Part shown: piece by piece, positions 24,701 through 34,280 of the stretch
Layout: every line of letters begins with the position of its first letter
Position numbering within the stretch: position 1 is the stretch's first letter
Assembly (NCBI GenBank): GCA_934667815.1
Contig: CAKUMO010000014.1
Coordinates: 1-64,000 of the forward strand
Direction: 5' to 3'
DNA from: an uncultured Oscillospiraceae bacterium
GTDB taxonomy: Bacteria > Bacillota > Clostridia > Oscillospirales > Oscillospiraceae
DNA length: 64,000 nt
The notes under the pieces: generated by a model
Told to the model about the DNA's origin: nothing
Database searches by the model: none
The model's input: the letters and a program-made list of their open reading frames with translations, nothing else
Position numbers and translations under genes: made by a program

Positions 24701-25558
24701 ATGAAAAAGCTATTGAAGCCGCTGCCTGAAGAGCCGATCTGCTTTGTATCGACGGACATTGTATACACGCATCATGTGGAGTTCTGCAACACGCGGTATG
24801 TTCCACTGCATATCAGCATCATCCGTCCACGCAGCCATTTTCCCTATGACCCTGTGCGCAAAGCGCTTCCGGTGCTGGCCTTTCTCTGTGGCGGCGCATG
24901 GGTGGAGACGGATCACAATGCATGGCTTGCTGAGCTGAGTTGGTTTGCAAAACGCGGGTTTGTCGTGGCCAGCATTGAATATCCGACCGCATCTTCCTGC
25001 CGATACCCGGACAGTCTGATCGCCATCAAACAGGGCCTTCGCTTTCTGCGTGCAAATGCAGATGAGTTTGGCATCGATCCGGCGCGTATCTTCCTGATGG
25101 GAGAATCTGCTGGAGGCTATCTTGCTCTGATGGCAGGCGCAACGGCGGATTGTGAAGAATTTAAGTCCGGCATTTATCCGCAGCTCTCCGACGCGGTTTC
25201 CGCAGTTATTTCGTTCTATCCACCGGAGTCACCGCTGACCGTATTTTCGCCGGATCTGCAATCCAGCGGCAAGGTGCAGCGTTATGTGCCGCCGCAGTAT
25301 TCCCTGCCCATCGATGCCTACCAGTATCCCCACATTGCTGAGTCGGTGACGAAAAAAATGCCGCCTACACTGCTGATTCATGGGACGGCCGATGATCTTG
25401 TTCCGATTGAAAACAGCGAAAAGATCTACGCCGCGCTGCTGCGCAAGGGTGTGGAGGCGGATTTCTGGGTGGTCGAAGGCGCAAACCATTCAGATTATAA
25501 GTGCTTTCAAACAGTCATTAAAGAACGGATTTTGGGATTTCTTCATTTGCATTTGTAA
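24701..25558 (+). CDS. Alpha/beta hydrolase, carbohydrate-esterase-like
   Basis: A 285-residue cytoplasmic hydrolase of the BD-FAE/esterase-lipase fold. The nucleophile elbow GESAGGYLAL (Ser near 130), the acid HGTADDLVP (Asp near 232) and a C-terminal His in GANHSDYK complete the triad. There is no signal peptide, so it acts on imported material. It is the last gene of the ABC operon, which suggests removal of an acyl group from the imported sugar or polyol (inference). Confidence 0.82.
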   Translation: MKKLLKPLPEEPICFVSTDIVYTHHVEFCNTRYVPLHISIIRPRSHFPYDPVRKALPVLAFLCGGAWVETDHNAWLAELSWFAKRGFVVASIEYPTASSCRYPDSLIAIKQGLRFLRANADEFGIDPARIFLMGESAGGYLALMAGATADCEEFKSGIYPQLSDAVSAVISFYPPESPLTVFSPDLQSSGKVQRYVPPQYSLPIDAYQYPHIAESVTKKMPPTLLIHGTADDLVPIENSEKIYAALLRKGVEADFWVVEGANHSDYKCFQTVIKERILGFLHLHL

Positions 25559-25573
25559 TTATTACATACTGCC

Positions 25574-25606
25574 AAAGCGGGTCAGACGATCAGTCTGACC
25601 CGCTTT
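25574..25606. terminator. Bidirectional terminator
   Basis: The stem AAGCGGGTCAGAC pairs with GTCTGACCCGCTT and runs into TTTT. It separates the converging esterase and P-loop ATPase genes. Confidence 0.88.
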
Positions 25607-25619
25607 TCATTGGATATTG

Positions 25620-26672
25620 TCAGCTTTCATTAAACAGCGCTTTCAGCATTTTCTCCGTCAGGCGGTCAACGCCTGAGAAATCCACAAAGGGACGGCAAAG
25701 CTCCTCCACGCGGTCGTGGCAACGCTTTGCCCGGCGCATATGTGTCACGGCCCGGTGCAGGAGTGTGCGCGTTGTATCAAGGCAGAATTGCAGCTCCGTG
25801 CGCAGCGCGTGCGGCAGCGTGGAGGAAAGATCGATGCGGCAGAGGGTCTCCCCCTCATAGGGCCGCGCCTCGCTGTCGCAGACAAAGGCTGCGTCTGCCG
25901 TCGGGATCAGCAAATGCGCGGGCGCGTCTTTGGGTTGCAAGGGCGAATGGCAGACGATGCACTCGTGCCCGAGCGCCTCGGCGCGCTGCAACAGTGCGTT
26001 CAAAAGCTGCGGCGCGAGGAGATAGTCGTCTCGCAGCACATATACGCGCCTGCACAGCGCGGTCGGCGTTTCCGCGCAGAACCATCCGCCCTCCGGTGTA
26101 ACGGCTTCAAGAAAGCGCTGCCGGACGCGCGGCTTGTCACCCACCGGGCGCAGCGCTGACAGTGCAAGACACTGGGCGATGGCGTCCATTTCCTCCGCGT
26201 ATCTCGGTGCGGCAATTTCTGCACGGACGGAGTCGAGCACTCGGTCTGCGGCGGCAAGGCAGGCCGTGACATGCGGATACTGCGCAGCATTTTTCCTCTG
26301 GGCGAGCCGAATCTCGCCTGCATTGGCGCGGAGTCCCGCTTCGTCATAGAATTCACCGAAATTCAGATAATTTGCTCCGCCGCCGCAGAGCCGCGGCTCG
26401 AGAACGTGCGGTGCGGTGCCGTCCACAAAGCCTACGGAGAGCGCGGGCAGCAGCACGCCGTCCAGCGAGCCGGGGTCGGAAGAACAGAGAATGTAGCTCA
26501 CGTCCAGCCCACGTGACTCGGCCTCTGCGCCGATCCTGCGCATGAAGGTCGATTTACCGCAGCCGGAGCCGCCCTTGATGATATAAAGCTGTGACAATTC
26601 GTCAAATAACGTGTCTGCATACGAGAGAAAGCCCTGCGGCGTGCAGGCGCCGAGGAAAAAACTTGAAGTCAT
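25620..26672 (-). CDS. P-loop ATPase of unknown function (PRK06851-like)
   Basis: About 350 residues. It has a Walker A motif IIKGGSGCGKSTFM near residue 35 and a conserved VSYILCSSDPGSLDGVLLP a little later. Proteins of this type are annotated as nucleoside-triphosphate-binding proteins in Clostridia; their role is unknown, and I know of no confirmed substrate. The start at 26672 has GGGAGGG 6 bases upstream. It is divergent from feoA. Confidence 0.7.
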   Translation of the reverse strand: MTSSFFLGACTPQGFLSYADTLFDELSQLYIIKGGSGCGKSTFMRRIGAEAESRGLDVSYILCSSDPGSLDGVLLPALSVGFVDGTAPHVLEPRLCGGGANYLNFGEFYDEAGLRANAGEIRLAQRKNAAQYPHVTACLAAADRVLDSVRAEIAAPRYAEEMDAIAQCLALSALRPVGDKPRVRQRFLEAVTPEGGWFCAETPTALCRRVYVLRDDYLLAPQLLNALLQRAEALGHECIVCHSPLQPKDAPAHLLIPTADAAFVCDSEARPYEGETLCRIDLSSTLPHALRTELQFCLDTTRTLLHRAVTHMRRAKRCHDRVEELCRPFVDFSGVDRLTEKMLKALFNES

Positions 26673-26806
26673 AAAGAACCCTCCCATCAGTCTGTCTCTA
26701 TGATTTATGCAGCGGCGCGGCAGACTGTGCCGATCAGACAAAAAGAGGCACAAAATTCACCCGGGCGGTATAGACTGTACTGACTGCAACGAAGGGAGGA
26801 AGTAGT

Positions 26807-27037
26807 ATGACTTTGAACCGGCTTGCCGCAGGACAGACGGCCAGTGTCACTGCACTGCGCCTGACGGGGGCGATCCGCAGGCGTCTGCTTGACCTCGGTT
26901 TGATCGAGGGCACGCGGGTGCGCTGCCTGCGCCGCGGCGTGGCGGGCGATCCCGTGATCTACGGCTTTCGCGGGACGATGGTCGCGCTGCGCTGCGAGGA
27001 CAGCGCCCGCATCTGCGTGGAGGTGGACGGCGCATGA
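26807..27037 (+). CDS. feoA: Ferrous iron transport protein FeoA
   Basis: A 76-residue SH3-like protein: TALRLTGAIRRRLLDLGLIEGT and a closing VALRCEDSARICVEV match FeoA. It supports the FeoB channel at the cytoplasmic face. GGGAGG lies ahead of the ATG, and the stop overlaps the feoB start by four bases (ATGA). Confidence 0.92.
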   Translation: MTLNRLAAGQTASVTALRLTGAIRRRLLDLGLIEGTRVRCLRRGVAGDPVIYGFRGTMVALRCEDSARICVEVDGA

Positions 27038-28860
27038 GGCTTGTGGCGCTTGCGGGCAATCCGAATGTCGGAAAAAGCACGGTGTTCAACGCCCTGACCG
27101 GCAGCCGTCAGCACACCGGCAACTGGCCGGGCAAAACGGTCGAGCTGGCGCAGGGCAGTTATTTTTATAAGGGAGAGACCTACCGATTGGCTGATCTGCC
27201 GGGTACTTATTCGCTCGTGAGCCGGTCGCAGGAGGAGGCGGTGGCGGAGCGGTTTCTGCGTGAGGGCGGCGCGGAATGCACGGTCGTCATCTGTGACGCG
27301 ACGTGCCTTGAGCGGACGCTGTGCCTCGCGCTCCAGATTTTGGAGCTGACGAACCGCGTGGTCGTGTGCGTGAACCTCATGGACGAAGCCGCGCGGCTGG
27401 GCATCACGGTCGATGTGCGTGCGCTGAAGCGTGCGTTGGGCGTTCCGGTCGTTCCGATGAGCGCGGGCACGGGCGAGGGCATCGAGACGCTCACGGAAGC
27501 CGTGCGAGAGGTCTGCGAGGGATTTTTCCCGCTGCCGCCGGAAAAGCATGGGCGCGTGCGCGGAGAGACCGAGACGGAGTCCGATGCGTTGGCGCGCGGA
27601 TTTGTCCGGCGGGCAGAGCGCCTTGCGGCGCTTGCGTTGGGAGGAGAGAAGAAAACGCATACGCTCACGCAGCGGCTCGACGCGATCCTGCTGCATCCGA
27701 TTCTGGGCTACGCGGTACTGTTGGCGCTGCTTCTGGGCGTGTTCTGGCTGACGATCGAAGGTGCAAATTATCCGTCTGCGGGACTGCAATGGTGCTTTGA
27801 CCGTCTCGGTGCGCTCCTGCGGCGCGGCGCAGAAGCGGCGGGTCTGCCCATGTGGCTGCAAGGCGCACTGCTCGACGGCGTTTATGCCACGACGGCGCGT
27901 GTGGTTGCGGTGATGCTGCCGCCGATGGCAATCTTTTTCCCGATCTTCACGCTGCTTGAGGACTTTGGGTATCTTCCGCGCGTGGCGTTTCTGATGGATC
28001 ACGGGTTTTATCGCGCGGGCGCGTGCGGCAAGCAGGCGCTGACCATGTGCATGGGCTTCGGCTGCAACGCGGCGGGCGTGGTCGGCTGCCGCATCATCGA
28101 TTCGCCGCGCGAGCGCCGTATCGCGGTGCTGACCAATGCCTTTGTGCCCTGCAACGGACGCTTCCCGGCACTGATCTTTCTGATCGGGCTGAGTGTATCG
28201 CGTGGAAATTCCCTCCTAGGGGCGCTCTGCCTGACCGGCTGCGTGCTGCTGGCCGTGGCGATGACGCTTGCAGCCTCGGCACTGCTGAACCGCACGGTGC
28301 TGCGCGGGGAAAGCTCCTCCTTTGCGCTTGAACTACCGCCCTACCGAAGGCCGCGCGTGTGGCAGGTGATCGTGCGCTCTGTGCGCGACAGGACGCTCTT
28401 TGTCCTCGGGCGCGCGGCGGTTGTGGCGGCCCCGGCGGGGCTGCTGATCTGGCTGCTGGCAAACGTCAACGCAGGCGGGCAGAGCCTCTTGCAGCACGCG
28501 GCGGGCTTCTTGAGCGTACCGGCGGGCTGGCTCGGCCTGAGCGGCGCGGCGCTGCTGGCGTTCCTGCTTGGCAGCCCGGCAAACGAGCTGGTGCTGCCCG
28601 TTTTGATGATGGCCTTGACGGCGGGCGGTACTTACGGCGCTGAAAGCTCCGCCGCGATGGGTGCGATCCTGACCGCGCACGGCTGGACATGGCAGAACAG
28701 CGTGTGTATGCTGGTGTTTTTCCTGTTTCACTGGCCTTGCACGACGACGCTGCTGACCATCAAAAAGGAGACCGGAAGCCTCAAATGGACGCTTTTGGCC
28801 GTGCTGCTGCCGTCGGCCTTCGGCGCGGCGCTTTGCGCCCTACTGCGGCTGATTTTATAA
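27034..28860 (+). CDS. feoB: Ferrous iron transporter FeoB
   Basis: 608 residues. The N-terminal G domain has GNPNVGKST (G1), DLPGTYSL (G3) and NLMD (G4). A membrane domain with about eight segments follows, including the Gate motifs MGFGCNAAGVVG and FVPCNGRFPALIFL. It is shorter than enterobacterial FeoB (about 770) but similar to compact clostridial forms. It imports Fe(II), the iron form available to anaerobes. A bidirectional terminator follows the stop. Confidence 0.94.
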   Translation: MRLVALAGNPNVGKSTVFNALTGSRQHTGNWPGKTVELAQGSYFYKGETYRLADLPGTYSLVSRSQEEAVAERFLREGGAECTVVICDATCLERTLCLALQILELTNRVVVCVNLMDEAARLGITVDVRALKRALGVPVVPMSAGTGEGIETLTEAVREVCEGFFPLPPEKHGRVRGETETESDALARGFVRRAERLAALALGGEKKTHTLTQRLDAILLHPILGYAVLLALLLGVFWLTIEGANYPSAGLQWCFDRLGALLRRGAEAAGLPMWLQGALLDGVYATTARVVAVMLPPMAIFFPIFTLLEDFGYLPRVAFLMDHGFYRAGACGKQALTMCMGFGCNAAGVVGCRIIDSPRERRIAVLTNAFVPCNGRFPALIFLIGLSVSRGNSLLGALCLTGCVLLAVAMTLAASALLNRTVLRGESSSFALELPPYRRPRVWQVIVRSVRDRTLFVLGRAAVVAAPAGLLIWLLANVNAGGQSLLQHAAGFLSVPAGWLGLSGAALLAFLLGSPANELVLPVLMMALTAGGTYGAESSAAMGAILTAHGWTWQNSVCMLVFFLFHWPCTTTLLTIKKETGSLKWTLLAVLLPSAFGAALCALLRLIL

Positions 28861-28862
28861 AA

Positions 28863-28886
28863 AAGGCGTCCCAACCGGGACGCCTT
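28863..28886. terminator. Bidirectional terminator
   Basis: A 10-bp perfect stem, AAGGCGTCCC with GGGACGCCTT, lies between converging feoB and the GH13 gene, with T-rich bases on both sides. Confidence 0.85.
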
Positions 28887-28943
28887 AATTTTTCAAACTA
28901 TATCCGCCTCGATAGGAGTAATTTGGACATCGACCCCTTGCAA

Positions 28944-30596
28944 TCAGATTTTTTCCAGATACACGCGCGTTTCATAGGGTTTTGTGACAAAGCCGTTGCC
29001 GGAAAGCGCGCCGCCGTAGTTTTCCAGCAGCAGCTCCATGGCATCCAGACGGCAACCCTTGGGGGCACGGAAACGCACGGGCTTCTCCGTGAAGGAGCAG
29101 ACGACCAGCAGGCGCTCCCGCGCCGTTTCGCGTGTGTAGACATAGAGCTTGCCCGAATGCCGATAGAACTCGCGGTAGGAGCCGTCCTGCACGACGGAGA
29201 GCGATTTGCGCAGACGGATGGCCTTGCGGTAGAAATTCAGAAGCGAGTCCGGGTCGCTCTCCTGCGCGGCGACGTTGACCTGCGGATAATTTTCATTTAC
29301 ATAAAACCACGGCTTTCCGGTGGAGAAGCCCGCGTTTTCCTCGGCCGACCACTGCACGGGCGTGCGCGCGGAGTCGCGCGAGCAGCGCCAGAGCTTTTTC
29401 AGGCGCTTTTCACCCTTGAGGTTCAGCGCCTGATTGCGCGTCTGTACATCCTCGTATTGCTCTGCACTCTCCGGACGCCAGTTGGTCATGCCGATCTCCT
29501 GCCCCTGATAGATAAAGGGCGTGCCCTTCTGGAACAGGTACGAGGCTGCGAGTGATTTTCCGCTCTGCGTGCGGTAGTGCTCCGAACCATAGCGCGAGAT
29601 GATGCGCGGGTGGTCGTGGTTTTCCAGATACAGCATGTTCCACGCGCGGCCGTCGAGCTTGCGCTGCCAGCGGCCAAAGGCGCGGCGCAGCCGCCGCAGC
29701 GAAAAGGGCAGCGGCAGATAGTCCGTGTAGAGGCAGTCGGCGCACATGCACTGAAACTGGATCATCATGTCCAGTTCGCCGCTGCCGTCCTCCGCGATGT
29801 ACTCGAGCGCACGCTTTGGGCTGACAAGAGGTGCTTCGGCAAGCGTCATGCAGGAATAATGATCGAATACGTCGCGGCGGAACTCCTGCAGATACTCATG
29901 AATATGCGGACCGTGGTTATATAGCCGGATGCCGCGCAGCATGGGCAGCAGATGGTCGTCCGGCAGTCCCTCGGGCTTGGAAATGTATGTGATGACGTCC
30001 TCACGAAAGCCGTCAACCCCCATGTCCAGCCAGAAACGCAGGATTTTCTTGACCTCCTCGCGTACAAGCGGGTTGTCCATGTTCAGATCGGGCTGCTTGA
30101 TGGCAAATACGTGCAGATAGTATTCCTGCCGCAGTTCGTCCCACTGCCACGCCTTGCCCTCGAAATTGCTGTCCCAGTTGTTGGGCAGCTTGCCGTTTTT
30201 CCTGGCCGGACGCCAGATGTAGTAATCCGTGTACGGCTCGATGCGCCGGCGCGATTTCTGGAACCACTCGTGTTCGTCGCTTGTGTGGTTGACGACGAGA
30301 TCCATGATGAGCTTCATGCCGCGTGCATGCAGACCGTCCAGCACCTTGCGGAAGGCTTCCATGCCGCCGTACATGGGATCAATGTCCATATAGTCCGAGA
30401 TGTCGTAGCCGCAGTCCGCGCCGGGAGAGGGATACAGCGGCGAGAACCATACGCCGTCCACACCGAGGCTTTGCAGATAGTCCAGCTTTTCATACACGCC
30501 CCAGAGGTCGCCCATGCCGTCGCCGTCACCGTCATTGAAGCTCCGCGGCCAGATCTGATAAAAGACCATGTTTTTATACCAACGTTCGCGTGCCAT
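28944..30596 (-). CDS. GH13 alpha-glucosidase (oligo-1,6-glucosidase type)
   Basis: About 550 residues, the length typical of GH13 subfamily 31-like enzymes such as oligo-1,6-glucosidase. It begins WYKNMVFYQIWPRSFNDGDG. The conserved regions are DLVVNHTSDEH, GVDGFREDVITYI (nucleophile Asp), MTLAEAPL (acid/base Glu position) and LENHDHPRI (third Asp). It has no signal peptide, so it hydrolyses imported alpha-glucosides. It is divergent from the GH1-GH36-transporter operon and probably serves the same sugars. Confidence 0.93.
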   Translation of the reverse strand: MARERWYKNMVFYQIWPRSFNDGDGDGMGDLWGVYEKLDYLQSLGVDGVWFSPLYPSPGADCGYDISDYMDIDPMYGGMEAFRKVLDGLHARGMKLIMDLVVNHTSDEHEWFQKSRRRIEPYTDYYIWRPARKNGKLPNNWDSNFEGKAWQWDELRQEYYLHVFAIKQPDLNMDNPLVREEVKKILRFWLDMGVDGFREDVITYISKPEGLPDDHLLPMLRGIRLYNHGPHIHEYLQEFRRDVFDHYSCMTLAEAPLVSPKRALEYIAEDGSGELDMMIQFQCMCADCLYTDYLPLPFSLRRLRRAFGRWQRKLDGRAWNMLYLENHDHPRIISRYGSEHYRTQSGKSLAASYLFQKGTPFIYQGQEIGMTNWRPESAEQYEDVQTRNQALNLKGEKRLKKLWRCSRDSARTPVQWSAEENAGFSTGKPWFYVNENYPQVNVAAQESDPDSLLNFYRKAIRLRKSLSVVQDGSYREFYRHSGKLYVYTRETARERLLVVCSFTEKPVRFRAPKGCRLDAMELLLENYGGALSGNGFVTKPYETRVYLEKI

Positions 30597-30663
30597 TCCG
30601 GTCACATCCTTTCAGAATAATTCTAGCATATCGAAGTCCGTGCGTCAAACAGAAAGAAAAGAT

Positions 30664-30692
30664 TTGACAGAAAAGGCCGGACGCGGTACTAT
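30664..30692 (+). promoter_or_regulatory. Promoter of the GH1-GH36-GPH operon
   Basis: TTGACA (30664-30669) and TACTAT (30687-30692) are 17 bp apart, about 35 bases before the GH1 start. Confidence 0.65.
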
Positions 30693-30726
30693 ATTCTTAT
30701 CAGAATTGCACAAAGGAGGGCTGCAC

Positions 30727-32013
30727 ATGAAGCTGCGCTTCCCGGAGGGATTTATGCTGGGCGTGTCCTCGGCCTCGACGCAGATCGAGGGCGGCGAGGT
30801 CGGCAGCAACTGGAACGATTGGTATCATAAGGGGCACATCAAGGACGGCTCCGACCCGGCGGTTGCAAACGACCATTGGAATCGCTGGCGCGAGGACAGC
30901 GACCTGATGGCCGCGATGGGGTTGCACGTCTGCCGCCTCGGGTTGGAGTGGGCGCGCCTCATGCCAAAACGCGGCGAGGTCTCGGTGGAGGCCGTGCGGC
31001 ATTACCGTGAGGAGCTGAGCTATCTGCGCGACCTCGGCATCCGTCCGCTCGTGACGCTGCACCATTTTTCCAACCCCATGTGGTTCGAGGAAAAGGGCGC
31101 GTTTGAAAAGCGGGAAAATCTGAAGGATTTTCTGGACTTCGTCCGTATGTGCGCCGACCGCTTCGGAGACCTCGTGGACGACTGGATCACGATTAACGAG
31201 CCGAATGTTTACGCCACGAACGGTTACTGCTTCGGCGCGTGGCCGCCGGGACGGAAATCCTACACGCAGACCTTCCGCGTGATGGAAAACATGGCTTATT
31301 GCCATATCCGAGCTTATGAAATTCTGCATGAAACGCGCAAAAAGCTGGGCTATACGGACACGATGGTCGGGTTTGCGAATCATGTGCGTGTCTTTGATCC
31401 GAAGGATCCGAAAAATCCCATGCACCGCTTCTTTGCCAAGACCGGCGAGTGGCTCTTTCAGGGGGCGCTCACGCAGGCAATGGGGCGCGGTGAGTTCCGC
31501 TTCCCGTTCAGGAATCATTGGCATATCAAGCCCGGTGAATACTGCGATTTCAACGGCGTGAATTATTACACGCGCTCGACCGTTTCTGGTCTGGCCGACG
31601 GCGTGCGCGAGAACAGCCCGCGCAACGACCTCGACTGGGAAATCTATCCGGAGGGCTTGGTGCGCTGCGCGGAAAAGCTGCAAGCCGTCCTGCCGCGCCC
31701 GCTCTGGGTCACGGAAAACGGCACCTGCGACCAGAATGACCGCTTCCGTGCAAAATACATCTATGAGCATCTGCAAGCAATCTGCACCTCCGGCCTGCCC
31801 TTTGAACGCTATTATCACTGGTGCTTCTGCGATAATTTCGAGTGGATCGAGGGCAACACTGCCCGTTTTGGCTTGATCCATATCGACTATGAGACGCAGA
31901 AGCGCACGCCGAAGCGCTCGGCGGAGTTTTACCGCGACATGGCACAAAACGGCGGCGTGACCGAAGAATGCTTTGAAAAATACGTTGCCGGGGAGGAATA
32001 CGACATCCGATGA
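30727..32013 (+). CDS. GH1 beta-glucosidase/6-phospho-beta-glucosidase family enzyme
   Basis: About 428 residues. MKLRFPEGFMLGVSSASTQI is the GH1 entry signature; TINEPNVYATNG carries the acid/base Glu (near 157) and LWVTENGTC the nucleophile Glu (near 329). There is no signal peptide. Because a GPH symporter rather than a PTS follows, the substrate is likely unphosphorylated. AAAGGAGG lies before the ATG, and the stop overlaps the GH36 start by four bases. Confidence 0.92.
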   Translation: MKLRFPEGFMLGVSSASTQIEGGEVGSNWNDWYHKGHIKDGSDPAVANDHWNRWREDSDLMAAMGLHVCRLGLEWARLMPKRGEVSVEAVRHYREELSYLRDLGIRPLVTLHHFSNPMWFEEKGAFEKRENLKDFLDFVRMCADRFGDLVDDWITINEPNVYATNGYCFGAWPPGRKSYTQTFRVMENMAYCHIRAYEILHETRKKLGYTDTMVGFANHVRVFDPKDPKNPMHRFFAKTGEWLFQGALTQAMGRGEFRFPFRNHWHIKPGEYCDFNGVNYYTRSTVSGLADGVRENSPRNDLDWEIYPEGLVRCAEKLQAVLPRPLWVTENGTCDQNDRFRAKYIYEHLQAICTSGLPFERYYHWCFCDNFEWIEGNTARFGLIHIDYETQKRTPKRSAEFYRDMAQNGGVTEECFEKYVAGEEYDIR

Positions 32014-34280
32014 TCGAAGAAAAGAACGGCGTATTCCACCTGCAAAACGACAGCGCTTCTTATCTGTTCCGCGTGACGCAGGAGGGCTTTTTGCAGCAGC
32101 TCCATTTCGGCGTGCCGGTGCAGATTGAGGACGCCGGGGCGCTTGCCGTCCAGCCGGGGCTTGGCTGGGGCGACAGCGTGCAGTATGACGAGGTGAGCAA
32201 CGCCGCCTGCCTAGATGTGCTGCCTCTGGAATGGAGCGGCGCGGGGCGCGGAGACTACCGCGAAAGCCCGCTAAACCTGTCGGAGGGGGAGCGCGCGCTT
32301 TCGACGGACTTCCGCTTCGAGGGCTTCGCGCTGCATGACGAGGCGCCCATGCACAGCGGTCTGCCCCAGTCTCGCGGCGGGCAAGCGCTGGAAATCTGCC
32401 TGTACGACGAGGCACAGAAGCTGCGATTGCGGCTGGTTTACGGCTGCTTCGAGACGGTCATCACACGCCGCGCCGTGCTGGAAAACTGCGGCGACCGGGA
32501 CGTGACGATACACAAGCTCATGAGCTTCTGCCTCGATCTGCCGGGAAGCTATCGCCTGCACAGCTTTCGCGGGGGCTGGATCGCGGAAATGCACCGCACC
32601 GAGTCTGACGGCGACGGTGTGCTTGAGAGCGTCTGCGGCGATTCGTCCAACCGTGTGAATCCGGGCTTTTTGCTTGCGCAGGCGGACGCGGACGAGACGC
32701 ACGGCCGGGTTTACGGCGTGAATCTGGTCTACTCCGGCAGTCACTACGCCTCCGTTCGCCGCAGTCTGCAAGGGCTTACGCGCGTGATGCAAGGCATCAG
32801 CCCGACGGATTTCCACTGGAGGCTCTGCCCGGGGGAGGCGTTTGAAACGCCCGAAACGGTGCTGGCTTTCTCCGACGGCGGCTTCGGCGGCCTGTCGGCG
32901 GCGATGCATCGCCATGTGACGGAGCATATTGTTCCGGAATACTGGAAAAACCGCCCACGTCCGGTGCTTTACAATAGCTGGGAGGGCTGCATGTTCGACT
33001 TCAGTGAGCAGCGTCTGCTGCGGCTGGCGAAAAAGGCGAAAAGCCTCGGCTGTGAGCTGTTCGTGCTGGACGACGGCTGGTTTGGCGCGAGAAATTCCGA
33101 CCGTGCGGGTCTGGGCGATTATACCGTCAACCGCAAAAAGCTGCCCGGCGGCCTGACGCGGCTGGGCGAAAGGCTGAATGCCATAGGGCTGCAATTCGGC
33201 CTGTGGTTCGAGCCGGAGGCCGTCAACCCGGACAGCGACCTCTACCGCGCACACCCGGACTGGGTCGTGCCGGAGGACAGAGCGCCGTTTCTCGGGCGGC
33301 ACGAGCTGCGCCTCGACCTCAGCCGCGCCGAGGTGCGCGATTACATCGTCGAAAACGTCAACGCGATTCTTGATTCCGCGCCCATTTCCTATGTCAAATG
33401 GGATATGAACCGGCATAGCCCCGCACTCGGCGCGGCGGCGCACCGCAATGTTCTCGGGCTTTACGAGGTGCTGCACCGCATTTTTGACGCGAGGCCGGAG
33501 CTGCTTCTGGAAAGCTGCGCCTCCGGCGGCGGGCGTTTCGATCTCGGCCTGCTCTGCTTCTCAGCACAGGTCTGGGTGTCGGACGACACCGACCCCGTTG
33601 AGCGGCTGGACATTCAAAACGGCCTGAGCTATCTCTATCCGCAGAGCACCTGGGGCGCACATGTTTCCCAGTCGCCGCATGCGCAGACGCTGCGCAGCAC
33701 GCCGCTTTCCACGCGCGGGAATGTCAGCTTTTTCGGTGTGCTCGGCTATGAGCTGGACTTGGACGAGCTTTCTCCGGTCGAGGAGACGGAGATTGCCGCA
33801 CAGATCGCGTTTTACAAGGCGCACCGCGCGGCCTTCCAGTTCGGCACGTTTTCGCGTCTGCCCTGTGAAGATGGTGCTGTCTGCTGGCAGGTGCAAAGCA
33901 AAAACGAAACGCTTGTCGGCCTGTTTCACCGGCTCGTCCACGCCGCGCCGCCTTACGAGCGCCTGCACGCCGCAAATCTGGGCGGAAAAACGCGCTATCG
34001 CGTCACCTCGCGGCCGCAGCTTCTGCGCGTGGGGGCGTTCGGCTCGCTGCTGCGCCATGTTGCACCCGTGAAGCTCAAGCCCGACGGCCTGCTGCTCTCG
34101 GCTGTGGACAAGCGCTATCGGATGTACGACGGTGCGCTGGAGACTTCGGCCTCCGGTGCGGCGCTGCACGCCGGAATTGCGCTGCCGCAGCGCTTTGCCG
34201 GTACGGGCTATGACCCCGCGCTGCGCATGCAGGGCGATTTTGGCTCCAATGTATTTTTGATCGAGGAGGAAACCCTATGA
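32010..34280 (+). CDS. GH36 alpha-galactosidase
   Basis: A 756-residue enzyme, typical of the large bacterial GH36. The N-terminal beta-sandwich is followed by the catalytic barrel with LFVLDDGWFGARN, FGLWFEPEAVNPDS, SYVKWDMNRH (nucleophile Asp near 463), LLESCASGGGRFD and VWVSDDTDPVERL (acid/base Asp near 524). It releases alpha-galactose from raffinose-type oligosaccharides or melibiose inside the cell. It overlaps both its neighbours by ATGA, so the three genes are translated together. Confidence 0.94.
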   Translation: MIEEKNGVFHLQNDSASYLFRVTQEGFLQQLHFGVPVQIEDAGALAVQPGLGWGDSVQYDEVSNAACLDVLPLEWSGAGRGDYRESPLNLSEGERALSTDFRFEGFALHDEAPMHSGLPQSRGGQALEICLYDEAQKLRLRLVYGCFETVITRRAVLENCGDRDVTIHKLMSFCLDLPGSYRLHSFRGGWIAEMHRTESDGDGVLESVCGDSSNRVNPGFLLAQADADETHGRVYGVNLVYSGSHYASVRRSLQGLTRVMQGISPTDFHWRLCPGEAFETPETVLAFSDGGFGGLSAAMHRHVTEHIVPEYWKNRPRPVLYNSWEGCMFDFSEQRLLRLAKKAKSLGCELFVLDDGWFGARNSDRAGLGDYTVNRKKLPGGLTRLGERLNAIGLQFGLWFEPEAVNPDSDLYRAHPDWVVPEDRAPFLGRHELRLDLSRAEVRDYIVENVNAILDSAPISYVKWDMNRHSPALGAAAHRNVLGLYEVLHRIFDARPELLLESCASGGGRFDLGLLCFSAQVWVSDDTDPVERLDIQNGLSYLYPQSTWGAHVSQSPHAQTLRSTPLSTRGNVSFFGVLGYELDLDELSPVEETEIAAQIAFYKAHRAAFQFGTFSRLPCEDGAVCWQVQSKNETLVGLFHRLVHAAPPYERLHAANLGGKTRYRVTSRPQLLRVGAFGSLLRHVAPVKLKPDGLLLSAVDKRYRMYDGALETSASGAALHAGIALPQRFAGTGYDPALRMQGDFGSNVFLIEEETL

